DNA of 64,000 nucleotides from Mesobacillus sp. AQ2 (GCF_030122805.1 NZ_CP126080.1:1307001-1371000); one strand, 5' to 3'; shown: positions 7,793 through 16,217, counted from the first letter of the stretch. The notes: generated from the sequence alone by a model not told the origin. Translations and numbers: made by a program.

Positions 7793-8896
7793 CTAGCGCT
7801 CACAAAGTCCATAACAATGGTCAATGATGGCTTTAGTCGAAGGTCTGATTTTAGAGCCGCGCTCCTCAAAATTCTTGGAGGGTTTGGAGTTGGCTTCGAT
7901 CAGCCACAAACTTCCTTTAATGTCGATTCCAATATCGATTCCAAGCTCTGCATTGTGTCCCTCGGCATGCCGGCTGATCGTTTCGGCTGTTTCCAGTGCC
8001 AGCTCCTTCATCAGTGCCAGTTGATGACGGGCCTGATCCTTTCCAAAAATCAACGCCAGCGTGTGAGCAGGCTTCATGACTTCGCCACCGCGCGCAATAT
8101 TGGAAACAAAATACTGTTCGGCTGAAACCCTGGCTACAATTGAAGTTACCTTCCAGAACTGCTGGGCATTTTTATGGCAGAGAACTCTGAAATCCATTGT
8201 ACGGCCATTCAATTCGGACAGCTGTACCCCTTGCTGGATGATGCAAAGCCTTTTTTCGACCAGAGGCGCAATTGTGCGTGCCAACTCCCCAATTTTTTGA
8301 AAAGGTGATAAGTCCTTTGCCGGCAAAGAGGATAATGAGACCTTGACCAACCCTTCTGATTGGACGAGCTGAATGATATTGCGCCCCTGGCTTCCATGGA
8401 CGGGCTTGATGTACAATTCATCATACTTCTGCAGCATTTTTTCAAGCATGCTTTCGCTGTAAAGATGTGTTTCCGGTATGAAGGACTGCAAATGCTCCTC
8501 TATCATTAAAAATTCATGGATTTCCCATTTGGAAAGAAAGCGATGATTAAATATCTTTATTCCCAGAGTATCCAATTTATTTAAAAAACCCTTAAATCCT
8601 TTGCTGAATTCAGTTCTTCGTGAAGAGACACGGTTATAGATGACATTGGGTAAGGGGAGGGAACCCTTTTTCCATTCCTCGGTATCCTGATCGTAAAAAA
8701 AGCCCTCGACTCCATCATCAGAAAAGCCTTTCAGTGAAAAAACATAGAAGCTTCCGCCTGTTTCCGAAATTCCCTGGTGGAGCTCTTCGCAAAAGGAATG
8801 GACCTTGCCGAAGTCCGGTCCGCTGTCTTCTTTTATCTCAGTCAGCAAAGCGATGACGGGCTGTGTTGATTGGCCTTCAAATTTAGCTGGCGTCAT
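7793..8896 (-). CDS. YheC/YheD-family ATP-grasp spore protein (paralogue 1)
   Basis: A 367-residue ATP-grasp protein, close in length to YheC of B. subtilis. It is the first gene of the six-gene minus-strand operon. Motifs are YIKPVHGSQGRNI, MDFRVLCHK and LIEANSKPSKN. GAGGGG precedes the ATG. The N-terminal ~100 residues (ALLTEIKEDSGPDFGKVHSF...) form the family's variable pre-ATP-grasp region. The 200-nt divergent region to yheA should hold its mother-cell or forespore promoter, but no confident match was found. Confidence 0.88.
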   Translation of the reverse strand: MTPAKFEGQSTQPVIALLTEIKEDSGPDFGKVHSFCEELHQGISETGGSFYVFSLKGFSDDGVEGFFYDQDTEEWKKGSLPLPNVIYNRVSSRRTEFSKGFKGFLNKLDTLGIKIFNHRFLSKWEIHEFLMIEEHLQSFIPETHLYSESMLEKMLQKYDELYIKPVHGSQGRNIIQLVQSEGLVKVSLSSLPAKDLSPFQKIGELARTIAPLVEKRLCIIQQGVQLSELNGRTMDFRVLCHKNAQQFWKVTSIVARVSAEQYFVSNIARGGEVMKPAHTLALIFGKDQARHQLALMKELALETAETISRHAEGHNAELGIDIGIDIKGSLWLIEANSKPSKNFEERGSKIRPSTKAIIDHCYGLCER

Positions 8897-9097
8897 AGCT
8901 TCCCCTCATTTTCTTTTGGCTGCATAAGGAAACAATACATAAAAATAGGCAAACACACATATTCCATGTTATGAATAGTTGTGGTTATTGGTGATTTTCA
9001 TGGCAAGGGAAGTTTTCTTGTAACCTGAACTTTTGGCATTGAGCAACATAGTTTGTTATAGTGTAGTGGAGTGTTTAACGGAGAAGGAGTGATTTGA

Positions 9098-9457
9098 ATG
9101 GCAGTCAATCTTTACGATTCAGCCTACGAATTAGAAAAAGCAATCAGAAACAGTACGGAATACGCAGAATTGAAACGACTTTATGATGCTGTGAACAACG
9201 ACCCATCGGCAAAAGCGATGTTTGAGAACTTCCGCAATATCCAGATGCAGCTTCAGGAAAAGCAGATGACTGGACAGCAAATTACCCAGGAAGAAGTAGA
9301 ACAGGCACAAAAGACTGTTGCACTTGTCCAGCAGCATGAACTGATTTCCAAGCTCATGGAAGCTGAGCAAAGAATGAGCATGGTCATCTCCGAGCTTAAC
9401 CAGATCATCATGAAGCCTCTTGAAGAGTTATACGGAAACCCGAACCAGCAGCAATAA
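9098..9457 (+). CDS. yheA: YheA/YlbF/YmcA-family protein
   Basis: A 119-residue protein, almost entirely helical (MAVNLYDSAYELEKAIRNS... to PLEELYGNPNQQQ). It belongs to the YlbF/YmcA/YheA family; YlbF and YmcA work with YaaT in an RNase Y-associated complex affecting competence, biofilm and sporulation. YheA itself has no assigned role. AGAAGGAGTG precedes the ATG. It is single and followed by a strong terminator. Confidence 0.9.
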   Translation: MAVNLYDSAYELEKAIRNSTEYAELKRLYDAVNNDPSAKAMFENFRNIQMQLQEKQMTGQQITQEEVEQAQKTVALVQQHELISKLMEAEQRMSMVISELNQIIMKPLEELYGNPNQQQ

Positions 9458-9467
9458 GATTGAAAGG

Positions 9468-9500
9468 ACTCCCGGCAGACAATGGCCGGGAGTTTTTTTT
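9468..9500 (+). terminator. Terminator of yheA
   Basis: Nine-bp stem ACTCCCGGC/GCCGGGAGT, followed by eight T residues. Confidence 0.9.
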
Positions 9501-9517
9501 ACAGTTTGCCCCCTTGT

Positions 9518-9545
9518 TCTATTCTTTCGCTTTCTATCATACAAG
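9518..9545 (+). promoter_or_regulatory. Sigma-E-like promoter of yhaX
   Basis: TCTATT (9518-9523), a 14-bp spacer and CATACAAG (9538-9545) resemble the mother-cell sigma-E pattern (ATATT / CATACA-T). Start of transcription is expected about 30 nt before the yhaX start codon. yhaX is known to be sporulation-controlled in B. subtilis. Confidence 0.5.
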
Positions 9546-9586
9546 TTAAATAAGGACAAAAACACCGAAGAAATGGGGGCATAAAA

Positions 9587-10459
9587 ATGATTTACCGTCT
9601 TCTTGCGCTTAACGTGGATGGCACGATTCTCCAATCAAATGAAAGGCTCCATAAATCCACAAGGGATGCAATCGAGTACGTCCAGCAAAAGGGAGTTTAC
9701 GTGACTCTAGTAACTTCCAGAAGCTTTCCATCAGCCAAAAAAGTGGCGAAAGCGCTGAAAATAAATTCATTGCTGGTAACCCATCTCGGATCCTATATTT
9801 CGCATGACCTTCGCAGTGACCCTGTGTTTGAAAAAAGGATCCCAGAGGATGTCACTTTCCAGCTTGTCAGATTCCTCGAAAGCTTTCCATGTCAGATCAG
9901 ACTGGTCCATGAAAAGTTTTCGCTGGCTAATAAGTATAAATTGAATCATAATCTGCTGGCCAAAACGGTATTCACTTCAGGTGATCCGATTTTCTATTCA
10001 CAGCAATTCACTGATTCTATCAGCGAGACACTTGTCAATGACCCGGTATCACCGCCAAAGATCGAAGTCTACTTCGAGTATGAAGAAGACCTGGCAGATG
10101 CACAGCAGGCGATAAATGGGATGTTCTCAGAAGTCTCACTTTCCAGGTTGAATGACTATCGACTCGATATCATGCCAGAAGGCGTGTCAAAGCTTAACGG
10201 CCTGATCCAGCTGGGCGAGCATCTAGGCATTCCATTGAAAGAAATGGTCGCAATTGGCGACGGCACAGACGATATTGATATGATTGAGGCATGCGGTTTG
10301 GGAGTCGCAATGGGGAACGCATCTCCAGAAGTGAAGAAGGCTGCGGACTGGGTGACCCGATCAAACAACCAGCATGGCGTCAGCTACATGGTAAAGGAAC
10401 ACTTCCGCAAACAGCAGCCAATCGAGTTCCTGCGGAAAATGAATATTATAAAAATGTGA
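9587..10459 (+). CDS. yhaX: HAD-superfamily (Cof-type) protein YhaX with Asn at nucleophile position
   Basis: A 290-residue Cof-type HAD protein. Motif I reads LALNVDGT, so residue 9, normally the nucleophilic Asp of DxD, is Asn. Motif II is LVTSRS (Ser present), motif III includes K198 of the EGVSKLNG loop, and motif IV is GDGTDDIDM. The fold is therefore complete but phosphatase activity by the usual phospho-Asp route is doubtful. The short GGGGG ribosome site precedes the ATG. The sigma-E-like promoter suggests mother-cell expression. Confidence 0.88.
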   Translation: MIYRLLALNVDGTILQSNERLHKSTRDAIEYVQQKGVYVTLVTSRSFPSAKKVAKALKINSLLVTHLGSYISHDLRSDPVFEKRIPEDVTFQLVRFLESFPCQIRLVHEKFSLANKYKLNHNLLAKTVFTSGDPIFYSQQFTDSISETLVNDPVSPPKIEVYFEYEEDLADAQQAINGMFSEVSLSRLNDYRLDIMPEGVSKLNGLIQLGEHLGIPLKEMVAIGDGTDDIDMIEACGLGVAMGNASPEVKKAADWVTRSNNQHGVSYMVKEHFRKQQPIEFLRKMNIIKM

Positions 10460-10466
10460 AAATAGT

Positions 10467-10513
10467 AAGCATGCCTGATGATTGAAAATCAGGCATGCTT
10501 TTGTTGTTTTTTC
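10467..10513 (+). terminator. Terminator of yhaX
   Basis: Thirteen-bp perfect stem AAGCATGCCTGAT/ATCAGGCATGCTT, then a T-rich tail. Confidence 0.9.
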
Positions 10514-10522
10514 ATGAGTTTC

Positions 10523-10645
10523 AGGAATATATGAGTTTTCTTCGGAAAATAAGCATTGAATTAAGGAATATATGAGTTTTTTTCGGAATATAAGTGCTGA
10601 ATTAAGGAATATATCTTTTTTCTAAGGAAAATAAATGATACTAAG
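10523..10645. repeat. Intergenic tandem repeat, 41-bp period
   Basis: AGGAATATAT starts at 10523, 10564 and 10605, giving an exact 41-bp period. Each unit splits into a 21-bp and a 20-bp half, both opening with GGAAWATA. The array lies between the yhaX terminator and hemZ. It contains no open frame. The remaining ~100 nt to hemZ show nothing distinctive. Confidence 0.75.
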
Positions 10646-10748
10646 TCGGGCCTAAGCCGAAAACTGGTAGCTTTTGCACTGTCTTGACCAGGGAATCATA
10701 ATTCTATTACACTTATTGAAGCATGTTTAATTGAAAAGGTGAGGTTAC

Positions 10749-12257
10749 ATGAGAATTCATATAAAAGGTATAGATGATGAAAGGTTTCAGAGGCCGCTGG
10801 AGTTGATTGCGAATCTGTTTTTTGAGGAATCAGAAGTGGTTCTGGGAGAAACAGGTTCAGAATTTGATGCGACAATAGAATTTGAGGTTCAAACTGAAGG
10901 TACTATCCTTGTAAAAGCAGACCTGACAACTAAGAATGAAGACGTTTTTTCAGTGCATGCCGATAAAGAAGTGCCAGCAGGCCTAAGCGAAAAAGAAGAA
11001 TTCAAACTGCTTAAAACCGTTGTTTCAAGAGCTTATTTAAAAGTGCTGCAGGACTGGACAGGTATCATCCAGAAGTGGGGGATCCTTACAGGTGTACGCC
11101 CAACAAAGCTTCTGCACAAGAAACTTCGTGAAGGAAAAGAGCAAGTAACAGCACATAAAGAACTGAAGGAGCAGTACCTGATTTCAGATGAGAAAATCCA
11201 GCTCATGCAGCAGATTGTGGACCGTCAGCTTGCTGTCCTTCCAGATTTGTACGATTTGAAAAATGGTGTCAGCATTTATATTGGCATCCCTTTCTGCCCG
11301 ACGAAATGTGCATATTGTACGTTCCCGGCTTACGCGATCAATGGGCGTCAAGGTTCAGTTGATTCCTTCCTGGGCGGCCTCCACTATGAAGTTCGCAAAA
11401 TTGGTGATTGGCTGAAGAAAAATGATATGAAAATCACGACTGTTTATTATGGAGGCGGCACGCCAACTTCAATAACAGCGGAAGAGATGGACATGCTCTA
11501 TGAAGAGGTCCATCAATCATTTCCAGATGTCGAAAACATCAGGGAAGTAACAGTCGAAGCTGGCCGTCCTGATACGATCACGCCTGAAAAGCTTGAAGTG
11601 CTTAAGAAGTGGAATATTGACCGGATCAGCATCAATCCGCAGTCTTACATCCAGGAAACATTGAAGGCAATCGGCCGTCATCATACGGTGGAAGAAACGA
11701 TTGAAAAATTCCATCTCGCCCGCGAAATGGGGATGAACAATATCAACATGGACCTGATCATCGGCCTTCCAGGTGAAGGGACGGAGGAATTCGCGCATAC
11801 TCTTGATGAAACAAAGAAACTGATGCCGGAATCACTGACAGTCCATACGCTTTCTTTTAAAAGAGCATCGGAAATGACAAGGAACAAGCAGAAATATAAA
11901 GTCGCTGACCGCGCCGAGATCGAAAAGATGATGAATATGGCCGAAACATGGACGACAGAGCAGGACTATGTACCATATTATCTATACAGACAGAAGAACA
12001 TTCTCGGAAACCTGGAGAATGTAGGCTATTCATTCCCAGGGCAGGAAAGCCTGTACAATATTATCATCATGGAAGAACAGCAGACGATTATCGGCCTTGG
12101 CTGCGGTGCATCAAGCAAATTCATCGATCCGGATACCGGCGTGATCACCCAGTTTTCAAATCCTAAAGATCCGAAGTCATATAACGACAGTTTTGAAGAG
12201 TATGCTGATAAAAAAATTGAAATTCTTGATTCATTGTTCAACAAAGCGAAGATTTAA
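10749..12257 (+). CDS. hemZ: Radical SAM HemZ, coproporphyrinogen III dehydrogenase-like
   Basis: A 502-residue radical SAM protein of the HemN/HemZ class. The [4Fe-4S] motif CPTKCAYC lies near residue 182, with IPF before it, then YYGGGTPTS (SAM-binding GGGTP) near residue 239, and VEAGRPD and SINPQS further on. The N-terminal ~170 residues are a HemZ-specific domain. AAGGTGAGG precedes the ATG. In B. subtilis HemZ is linked to anaerobic heme synthesis; the exact reaction is less certain than for HemN. The hemEHY genes lie 28 kb downstream. Confidence 0.93.
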   Translation: MRIHIKGIDDERFQRPLELIANLFFEESEVVLGETGSEFDATIEFEVQTEGTILVKADLTTKNEDVFSVHADKEVPAGLSEKEEFKLLKTVVSRAYLKVLQDWTGIIQKWGILTGVRPTKLLHKKLREGKEQVTAHKELKEQYLISDEKIQLMQQIVDRQLAVLPDLYDLKNGVSIYIGIPFCPTKCAYCTFPAYAINGRQGSVDSFLGGLHYEVRKIGDWLKKNDMKITTVYYGGGTPTSITAEEMDMLYEEVHQSFPDVENIREVTVEAGRPDTITPEKLEVLKKWNIDRISINPQSYIQETLKAIGRHHTVEETIEKFHLAREMGMNNINMDLIIGLPGEGTEEFAHTLDETKKLMPESLTVHTLSFKRASEMTRNKQKYKVADRAEIEKMMNMAETWTTEQDYVPYYLYRQKNILGNLENVGYSFPGQESLYNIIIMEEQQTIIGLGCGASSKFIDPDTGVITQFSNPKDPKSYNDSFEEYADKKIEILDSLFNKAKI

Positions 12258-12262
12258 CGTGG

Positions 12263-12297
12263 AAAGCTCCCGAAGGGTTTATTTCGGGAGCTTTTTT
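12263..12297 (+). terminator. Terminator of hemZ
   Basis: Stem AAAGCTCCCGAA/TTTCGGGAGCTTT with a short loop and six T residues. Confidence 0.9.
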
Positions 12298-12345
12298 GAT
12301 GGGTTTGACATTTTTTTAGGAGGGATTGTGCGTAAAAGAAGGATG

Positions 12346-12471
12346 ATTAAGCTATTCAACCATGGAATTCCGCGAAAACCCAAGTTGATTCCGAGAAAAA
12401 GGTAAAGGATTCCGCGAAATTCCCCAATAATCCCGTGAAAAAGATATGGAATTCCGCTAACTGGAAAATAC
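12346..12471. repeat. Intergenic tandem repeat, exact 21-bp period
   Basis: ATTCCGCG-like boxes begin at 12367, 12388, 12409, 12430 and 12451, each exactly 21 bp apart. A weaker copy starts at 12346. The consensus is ATTCCGCGAAAA followed by nine variable bases. The phase is kept although the units have diverged. It lies between the hemZ terminator and the enoyl-CoA hydratase promoter. Confidence 0.8.
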
Positions 12472-12519
12472 AGGAGATTTTCCAGCCTGAGACCAGAAAA
12501 TTTCTTTAGAAAAGTCTAA

Positions 12520-12558
12520 ATAGTGAGAAAAAGGTTTTTAAATATAACATCTCACTAT
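12520..12558. promoter_or_regulatory. 9-bp inverted repeat before enoyl-CoA hydratase gene
   Basis: ATAGTGAGA (12520-12528) and its exact complement TCTCACTAT (12550-12558) are separated by 21 bp of A/T-rich DNA. It ends 37 nt before the chosen start codon. It could be an operator or a leader hairpin. No known regulator motif is recognised. Confidence 0.4.
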
Positions 12559-12595
12559 ATAATAAAAATATACGGACTTATTGGAGGGGATGAAG

Positions 12596-13387
12596 GTGGC
12601 GATTGAGTTTTCAACAGACACTGTAAAGTTAGGCATTGACGGGCGGGTAGCTGTTCTTGAATTGAATAGGCCTGAAGCACTGAATGCCCTGGATGTGGAA
12701 ATGATCAGGGGAATTACGATGAATCTTAAAGAAATTTGCAAATCGGATGAAATTGACATCGTGGTGATAAAAGGTGCAGGCCGTGCGTTTTCTGCTGGCG
12801 GCGATATCAAGACAATGCTTTCGAATGCAAATGAAAGCGATTTCTACCATGTGATGGATGATATTCACGACATGATTGTCACCCTTTACAGCATGCCAAA
12901 GTTAACAATCAGCGCTGTAACAGGAGCTGCAGCTGGCCTGGGCTTCAGCCTTGCGCTTGCGACGGACTACATTATCGCTGAGCCGTCTAGCAAGATTGCG
13001 ATGAACTTTATTGGCATTGGATTGATTCCTGATGGCGGTGGCCACTTCTTCATGGAAGAGCGGCTGGGGGAAACAAAGGCGAAGCAGATGATTTGGGACG
13101 GCAAGACACTATCGGCCGGAGAGGCACTCAGTCTCGGACTCGTTGATGAAGTACCGGCAGATGAATTTAAAACAGCAGTCGACCAGAAAGTGCAGGAATG
13201 GCTGAACAAACCGGTCCAGGCAATGGTCAAAACCAAGAAAATCCTTGCCGAAAAAAATCGCCCTTCATTACTGAAAATTCTAGAACTTGAAAAATACGGA
13301 CAATCCAAAATGCGTCAGACAGAGGATCATCAGGAAGGGATCAAAGCTTTTCTCGAAAAGAGAAAGCCAAATTTCAAAGGTAAATAA
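12596..13387 (+). CDS. Enoyl-CoA hydratase/isomerase family protein, YhaR-like
   Basis: A 263-residue crotonase-fold protein. It shows LNRPEALNALD, the oxyanion-hole segments GAGRAFSAGGDI and GAAAGLGFSLALATDY, and a C-terminal EGIKAFLEKRKPNFKGK typical of the family. GTG at 12596 is preferred because GGAGGGG lies 6 nt upstream; an ATG two codons earlier touches the ribosome site. Position equals yhaR of B. subtilis. A catalytic Glu is not at the classical hydratase position (IPDGGGHFF), so isomerase or another CoA reaction is possible. Its stop codon lies in a MITE target duplication. Confidence 0.85.
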   Translation: MAIEFSTDTVKLGIDGRVAVLELNRPEALNALDVEMIRGITMNLKEICKSDEIDIVVIKGAGRAFSAGGDIKTMLSNANESDFYHVMDDIHDMIVTLYSMPKLTISAVTGAAAGLGFSLALATDYIIAEPSSKIAMNFIGIGLIPDGGGHFFMEERLGETKAKQMIWDGKTLSAGEALSLGLVDEVPADEFKTAVDQKVQEWLNKPVQAMVKTKKILAEKNRPSLLKILELEKYGQSKMRQTEDHQEGIKAFLEKRKPNFKGK

Positions 13388-13388
13388 A

Positions 13389-13572
13389 GGCTGTTTTCGT
13401 AAAGATTGTTGTTAAAATCCTAAAGCCGATTTTAACGTAATATATACCGATTTCGGAGGACGGTATGAAGTTTACATGCTCTTTTCTCATAAAAAGCACC
13501 TTCTTTACGAAGGTAAACAGCTAATTCAGTCCAATTTTGTATTCAATAGCAACAAAGTTTGAGAAAAGAGCC
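13389..13572. mobile_element. 184-bp MITE with 8-bp target duplication
   Basis: Terminal inverted repeats begin GGCTGTTTTCGTAAAGATTG on the left and, on the reverse strand, GGCTCTTTTCTCAAACTTTG on the right, matching at 20 of 26 positions. The element is flanked by identical TAAATAAA copies at 13381-13388 and 13573-13580. It has no transposase frame. It sits between the enoyl-CoA hydratase stop codon (inside the left duplication) and the hairpin that was presumably its terminator. Confidence 0.8.
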
Positions 13573-13581
13573 TAAATAAAG

Positions 13582-13613
13582 AAGCGAAGAGGAATTTTCC
13601 TCTTCGCTTTTTT
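13582..13613. terminator. Bidirectional terminator displaced by MITE
   Basis: Thirteen-bp stem AAGCGAAGAGGAA/TTCCTCTTCGCTT with six T residues on the plus strand and A-rich DNA on the other side. It serves yhzD from the minus strand and probably once directly followed the enoyl-CoA hydratase gene. Confidence 0.8.
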
Positions 13614-13797
13614 ATGGATGAAACAATATCAACTTTCCTCTTGGTGAAGTGCAGCGGTGTGTTTTGTCGCTTAAGTTCTTTTCTTCAAGCATTCGGGCGC
13701 CGATTTCCTTTGCTTCGTCATCGTTCCCAGCCTGGAACGATTCATCAACAAGTTTTTCCCCGTTTGGTTCAAAGGCTGTCAATTTGTAAGTATCCAT
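13612..13797 (-). CDS. yhzD: YhzD-like protein
   Basis: A 61-residue protein of the YhzD family (MDTYKLTAFEPNGEKLVDES..., C-terminal SPRGKLILFHP). Size and position between yhaR and yhaQ match B. subtilis yhzD. AAAGGGGA precedes the ATG. Its function is unknown. It is likely a soluble alpha/beta domain and is transcribed alone. Confidence 0.8.
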   Translation of the reverse strand: MDTYKLTAFEPNGEKLVDESFQAGNDDEAKEIGARMLEEKNLSDKTHRCTSPRGKLILFHP

Positions 13798-13944
13798 AAC
13801 AAAATCCCCTTTGTTATAAAATTCAGATGATTACTATTATTTTTGCATAATTTTTTCAAATTTGCAAAACAAAAAAACATCAGAATATGAAACTATTTCC
13901 ATTCAAAAATCGTAGTATTTTTATGGAGAAGGAGGAGAGCGAGT

Positions 13945-14844
13945 ATGGTACTGCAGCTCGATTGTGTCACAAAGAGATTTGGAAGCTTTACAGCGGTGAA
14001 CAATCTTTCACTAAATATTCCGGAAAAGGAAATGTTCGGATTCCTCGGTGCGAATGGTGCTGGTAAAACGACGACCTTCCGGATGATCCTTGGCCTGTTG
14101 GATGCATCAGAAGGCAGGATTTCATGGGACGGCAAGCCGATCAATTATGAAACCAGCAGCATTATTGGCTATCTGCCGGAGGAAAGGGGGCTTTATCCGA
14201 AGCTCAAGGTCCGCGATCAGATTGTCTATCTTGCCAGATTAAGAGGCATGCAGAAACAGGCTGCCCTGAAGGAACTTGATTACTGGCTGAACCGGTTCAA
14301 GGTTCCTGAATATGCAGATAAAAAGGTAGAGGAGCTTTCGAAGGGGAATCAGCAGAAAATCCAGTTCATTGCGGCGGTCATCCATAAACCGAAGCTGCTG
14401 ATCCTTGATGAGCCATTCAGCGGCCTGGATCCTGTGAATGTTGAACAGTTGAAGGAAGCGGTAGTTGAATTGAAGAATACAGGGACGACCATTGTTTTTG
14501 CCAGCCATCGCATGGAGCATGTGGAGGAAATGTGTGAGCATATTTGCATCATGCATAAAGGCAGCCCTGTTGTCCACGGGTCGCTAAAGGAGATCAAAAG
14601 ATCCTTTGGTAAAAAGAACCTTGTCATTCATGCGGATTTTGATACAGCTTTCCTAAAGGAGTATCCTGGCGTGACAAAGTCAAAGTTGACAGCCGAGGGG
14701 ATTCATCTGCAAATCACCGGTGAGCAAGCAGCGCAGGATATCCTAAAAGAGATAGTAGGGAAAGGATTCATCCGCAAGTTTGTCCTTGAAGAGCCAAGCT
14801 TGAACGATATTTTCATAGAGAAGGTAGGTGCTTCATATGAATAA
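13945..14844 (+). CDS. yhaQ: ABC transporter ATPase YhaQ (NatA-like)
   Basis: A 299-residue ABC ATPase of the NatA/drug-exporter class. Walker A GANGAGKTT lies near residue 35, signature LSKGNQQK near 132 and Walker B LLILDEPFSGLDP near 152. The C-terminal ~70 residues are the extra domain common in NatA-like proteins. AAGGAGGAGAG precedes the ATG. It is translationally coupled to the membrane gene yhaP (8-nt overlap). Sodium export is known for NatAB; substrate for YhaQP is not established. Confidence 0.9.
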   Translation: MVLQLDCVTKRFGSFTAVNNLSLNIPEKEMFGFLGANGAGKTTTFRMILGLLDASEGRISWDGKPINYETSSIIGYLPEERGLYPKLKVRDQIVYLARLRGMQKQAALKELDYWLNRFKVPEYADKKVEELSKGNQQKIQFIAAVIHKPKLLILDEPFSGLDPVNVEQLKEAVVELKNTGTTIVFASHRMEHVEEMCEHICIMHKGSPVVHGSLKEIKRSFGKKNLVIHADFDTAFLKEYPGVTKSKLTAEGIHLQITGEQAAQDILKEIVGKGFIRKFVLEEPSLNDIFIEKVGASYE

Positions 14845-16090
14845 TTTCTTAATCATCCTCAAGCATACATATATGAGCAAGCTTAAAACAAAATCCTTTC
14901 TGGTTACGACCATACTGACCGTCGGAATTATGCTGGCACTGACCAACATGACCAATATTATCGACTTTTTCAATAAGGGCGGTGACGCCGACAAAATTGC
15001 GGTGATTGATGGAACCGGAAAACTGTATGACCCCCTGAAAGAGCAGATGAAGATTATTAATGATGAACTTGTCCTGGAGAAGTACGATGGGAATGAAAAA
15101 AACGCCAGGAAAGCAGTGGAGGAAGGGAAATATAAGGGGCTTCTTGAATTAAGATTGAATGACGACGAGCTTCCGGCTGCTTCATACAAAGCAATGAGCA
15201 TTGCTGATTCTGCCATTCCTGCAGACCTGCAGGCAGCATTGCAGCAGCTGAAAACGGCTATTGCTTCCACTCAGATCAACATCGAGCCTGAACAATTGGA
15301 AAAATTATATGCACCGGTTGAATTCGAAAAAGCGGCTTTGGAAGAAGACGCCAAGACAGAAGAGGAATTGAATCAGGCACGAGGGCTTGTCTACGTCCTG
15401 CTCTTTATCATTTATTTTGCCGTCATCATGTACGCGAACATGATCGCCATGGAAGTCGCGACTGAAAAATCTTCACGAGTGATGGAAATCATGATATCCA
15501 GTGTTTCGCCGATAAAACAAATGTTTGCGAAGATCCTCGGAATTGGGCTGTTAAGCCTGACTCAGCTCGCTGCCCTTCTGTTAGTCGGATATTTTTCAAT
15601 CAAACAGAATCTTGAGAACATGGAAGGCGGGTTCTTCGAGTTTTTTGGCTTTGGAAATGTAGCGGGCAGCACGATTGCTTACGCAGTGATTTTCTTCATA
15701 TTAGGCTATTTCCTGTATGCGACAATGGCTGCGTTCCTGGGTTCCCTCGTAAGCAGGATCGAAGACGTTCAGCAAATGATCACGCCAATGACACTGCTTG
15801 TGGTCGCCGGATTCATGATGGCGATGTTTGGCTTAGGCCAGCCTGAGGCACCGTTCGTAAAATATACATCGTTCATTCCGTTCTTCTCGCCGATGCTGAT
15901 GTTCCTGCGGGTAGGAATGCTCAATATCCCTTTCTGGGAAATTGCCCTTTCAATCGGCATCCTGGTAGCGACAATTGCTTTCCTTGCCGTATTTGGTGCA
16001 AGGGTATACCGGGGAGGAGTGCTTATGTACGGTAAATCGAATTCCTTTAAGGATATTAAAAAGGCGCTTCAGTTAACGAGAAACGAATAA
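14837..16090 (+). CDS. yhaP: ABC-2 type permease YhaP (NatB-like)
   Basis: A 417-residue membrane protein. One N-terminal transmembrane helix (FLVTTILTVGIMLALTNM) is followed by a ~130-residue extracytoplasmic domain, then five or six helices from residue ~185. EKSSRVMEIMISSVSP is the conserved cytoplasmic loop of ABC-2 exporters. The ATG at 14837 overlaps the end of yhaQ, with AGGTAGGTG upstream. Probable export of sodium or a small toxic compound. Confidence 0.9.
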   Translation: MNNFLIILKHTYMSKLKTKSFLVTTILTVGIMLALTNMTNIIDFFNKGGDADKIAVIDGTGKLYDPLKEQMKIINDELVLEKYDGNEKNARKAVEEGKYKGLLELRLNDDELPAASYKAMSIADSAIPADLQAALQQLKTAIASTQINIEPEQLEKLYAPVEFEKAALEEDAKTEEELNQARGLVYVLLFIIYFAVIMYANMIAMEVATEKSSRVMEIMISSVSPIKQMFAKILGIGLLSLTQLAALLLVGYFSIKQNLENMEGGFFEFFGFGNVAGSTIAYAVIFFILGYFLYATMAAFLGSLVSRIEDVQQMITPMTLLVVAGFMMAMFGLGQPEAPFVKYTSFIPFFSPMLMFLRVGMLNIPFWEIALSIGILVATIAFLAVFGARVYRGGVLMYGKSNSFKDIKKALQLTRNE

Positions 16091-16100
16091 TCGGACAAAA

Positions 16101-16130
16101 GCTGCAATTCATTTTGGATTGCGGTTTTTT
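16101..16130 (+). terminator. Terminator of yhaQP
   Basis: A seven-bp stem (CTGCAAT/ATTGCGG, one G-T pair), followed by six T residues. Confidence 0.75.
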
Positions 16131-16217
16131 AATACAGGAATTCCGATATGCCTGGTTGAATATTTAATGATATTCATTAATGTTAATTATCCATTTAAAT
16201 GAAGGAGAGTGTGCGAG

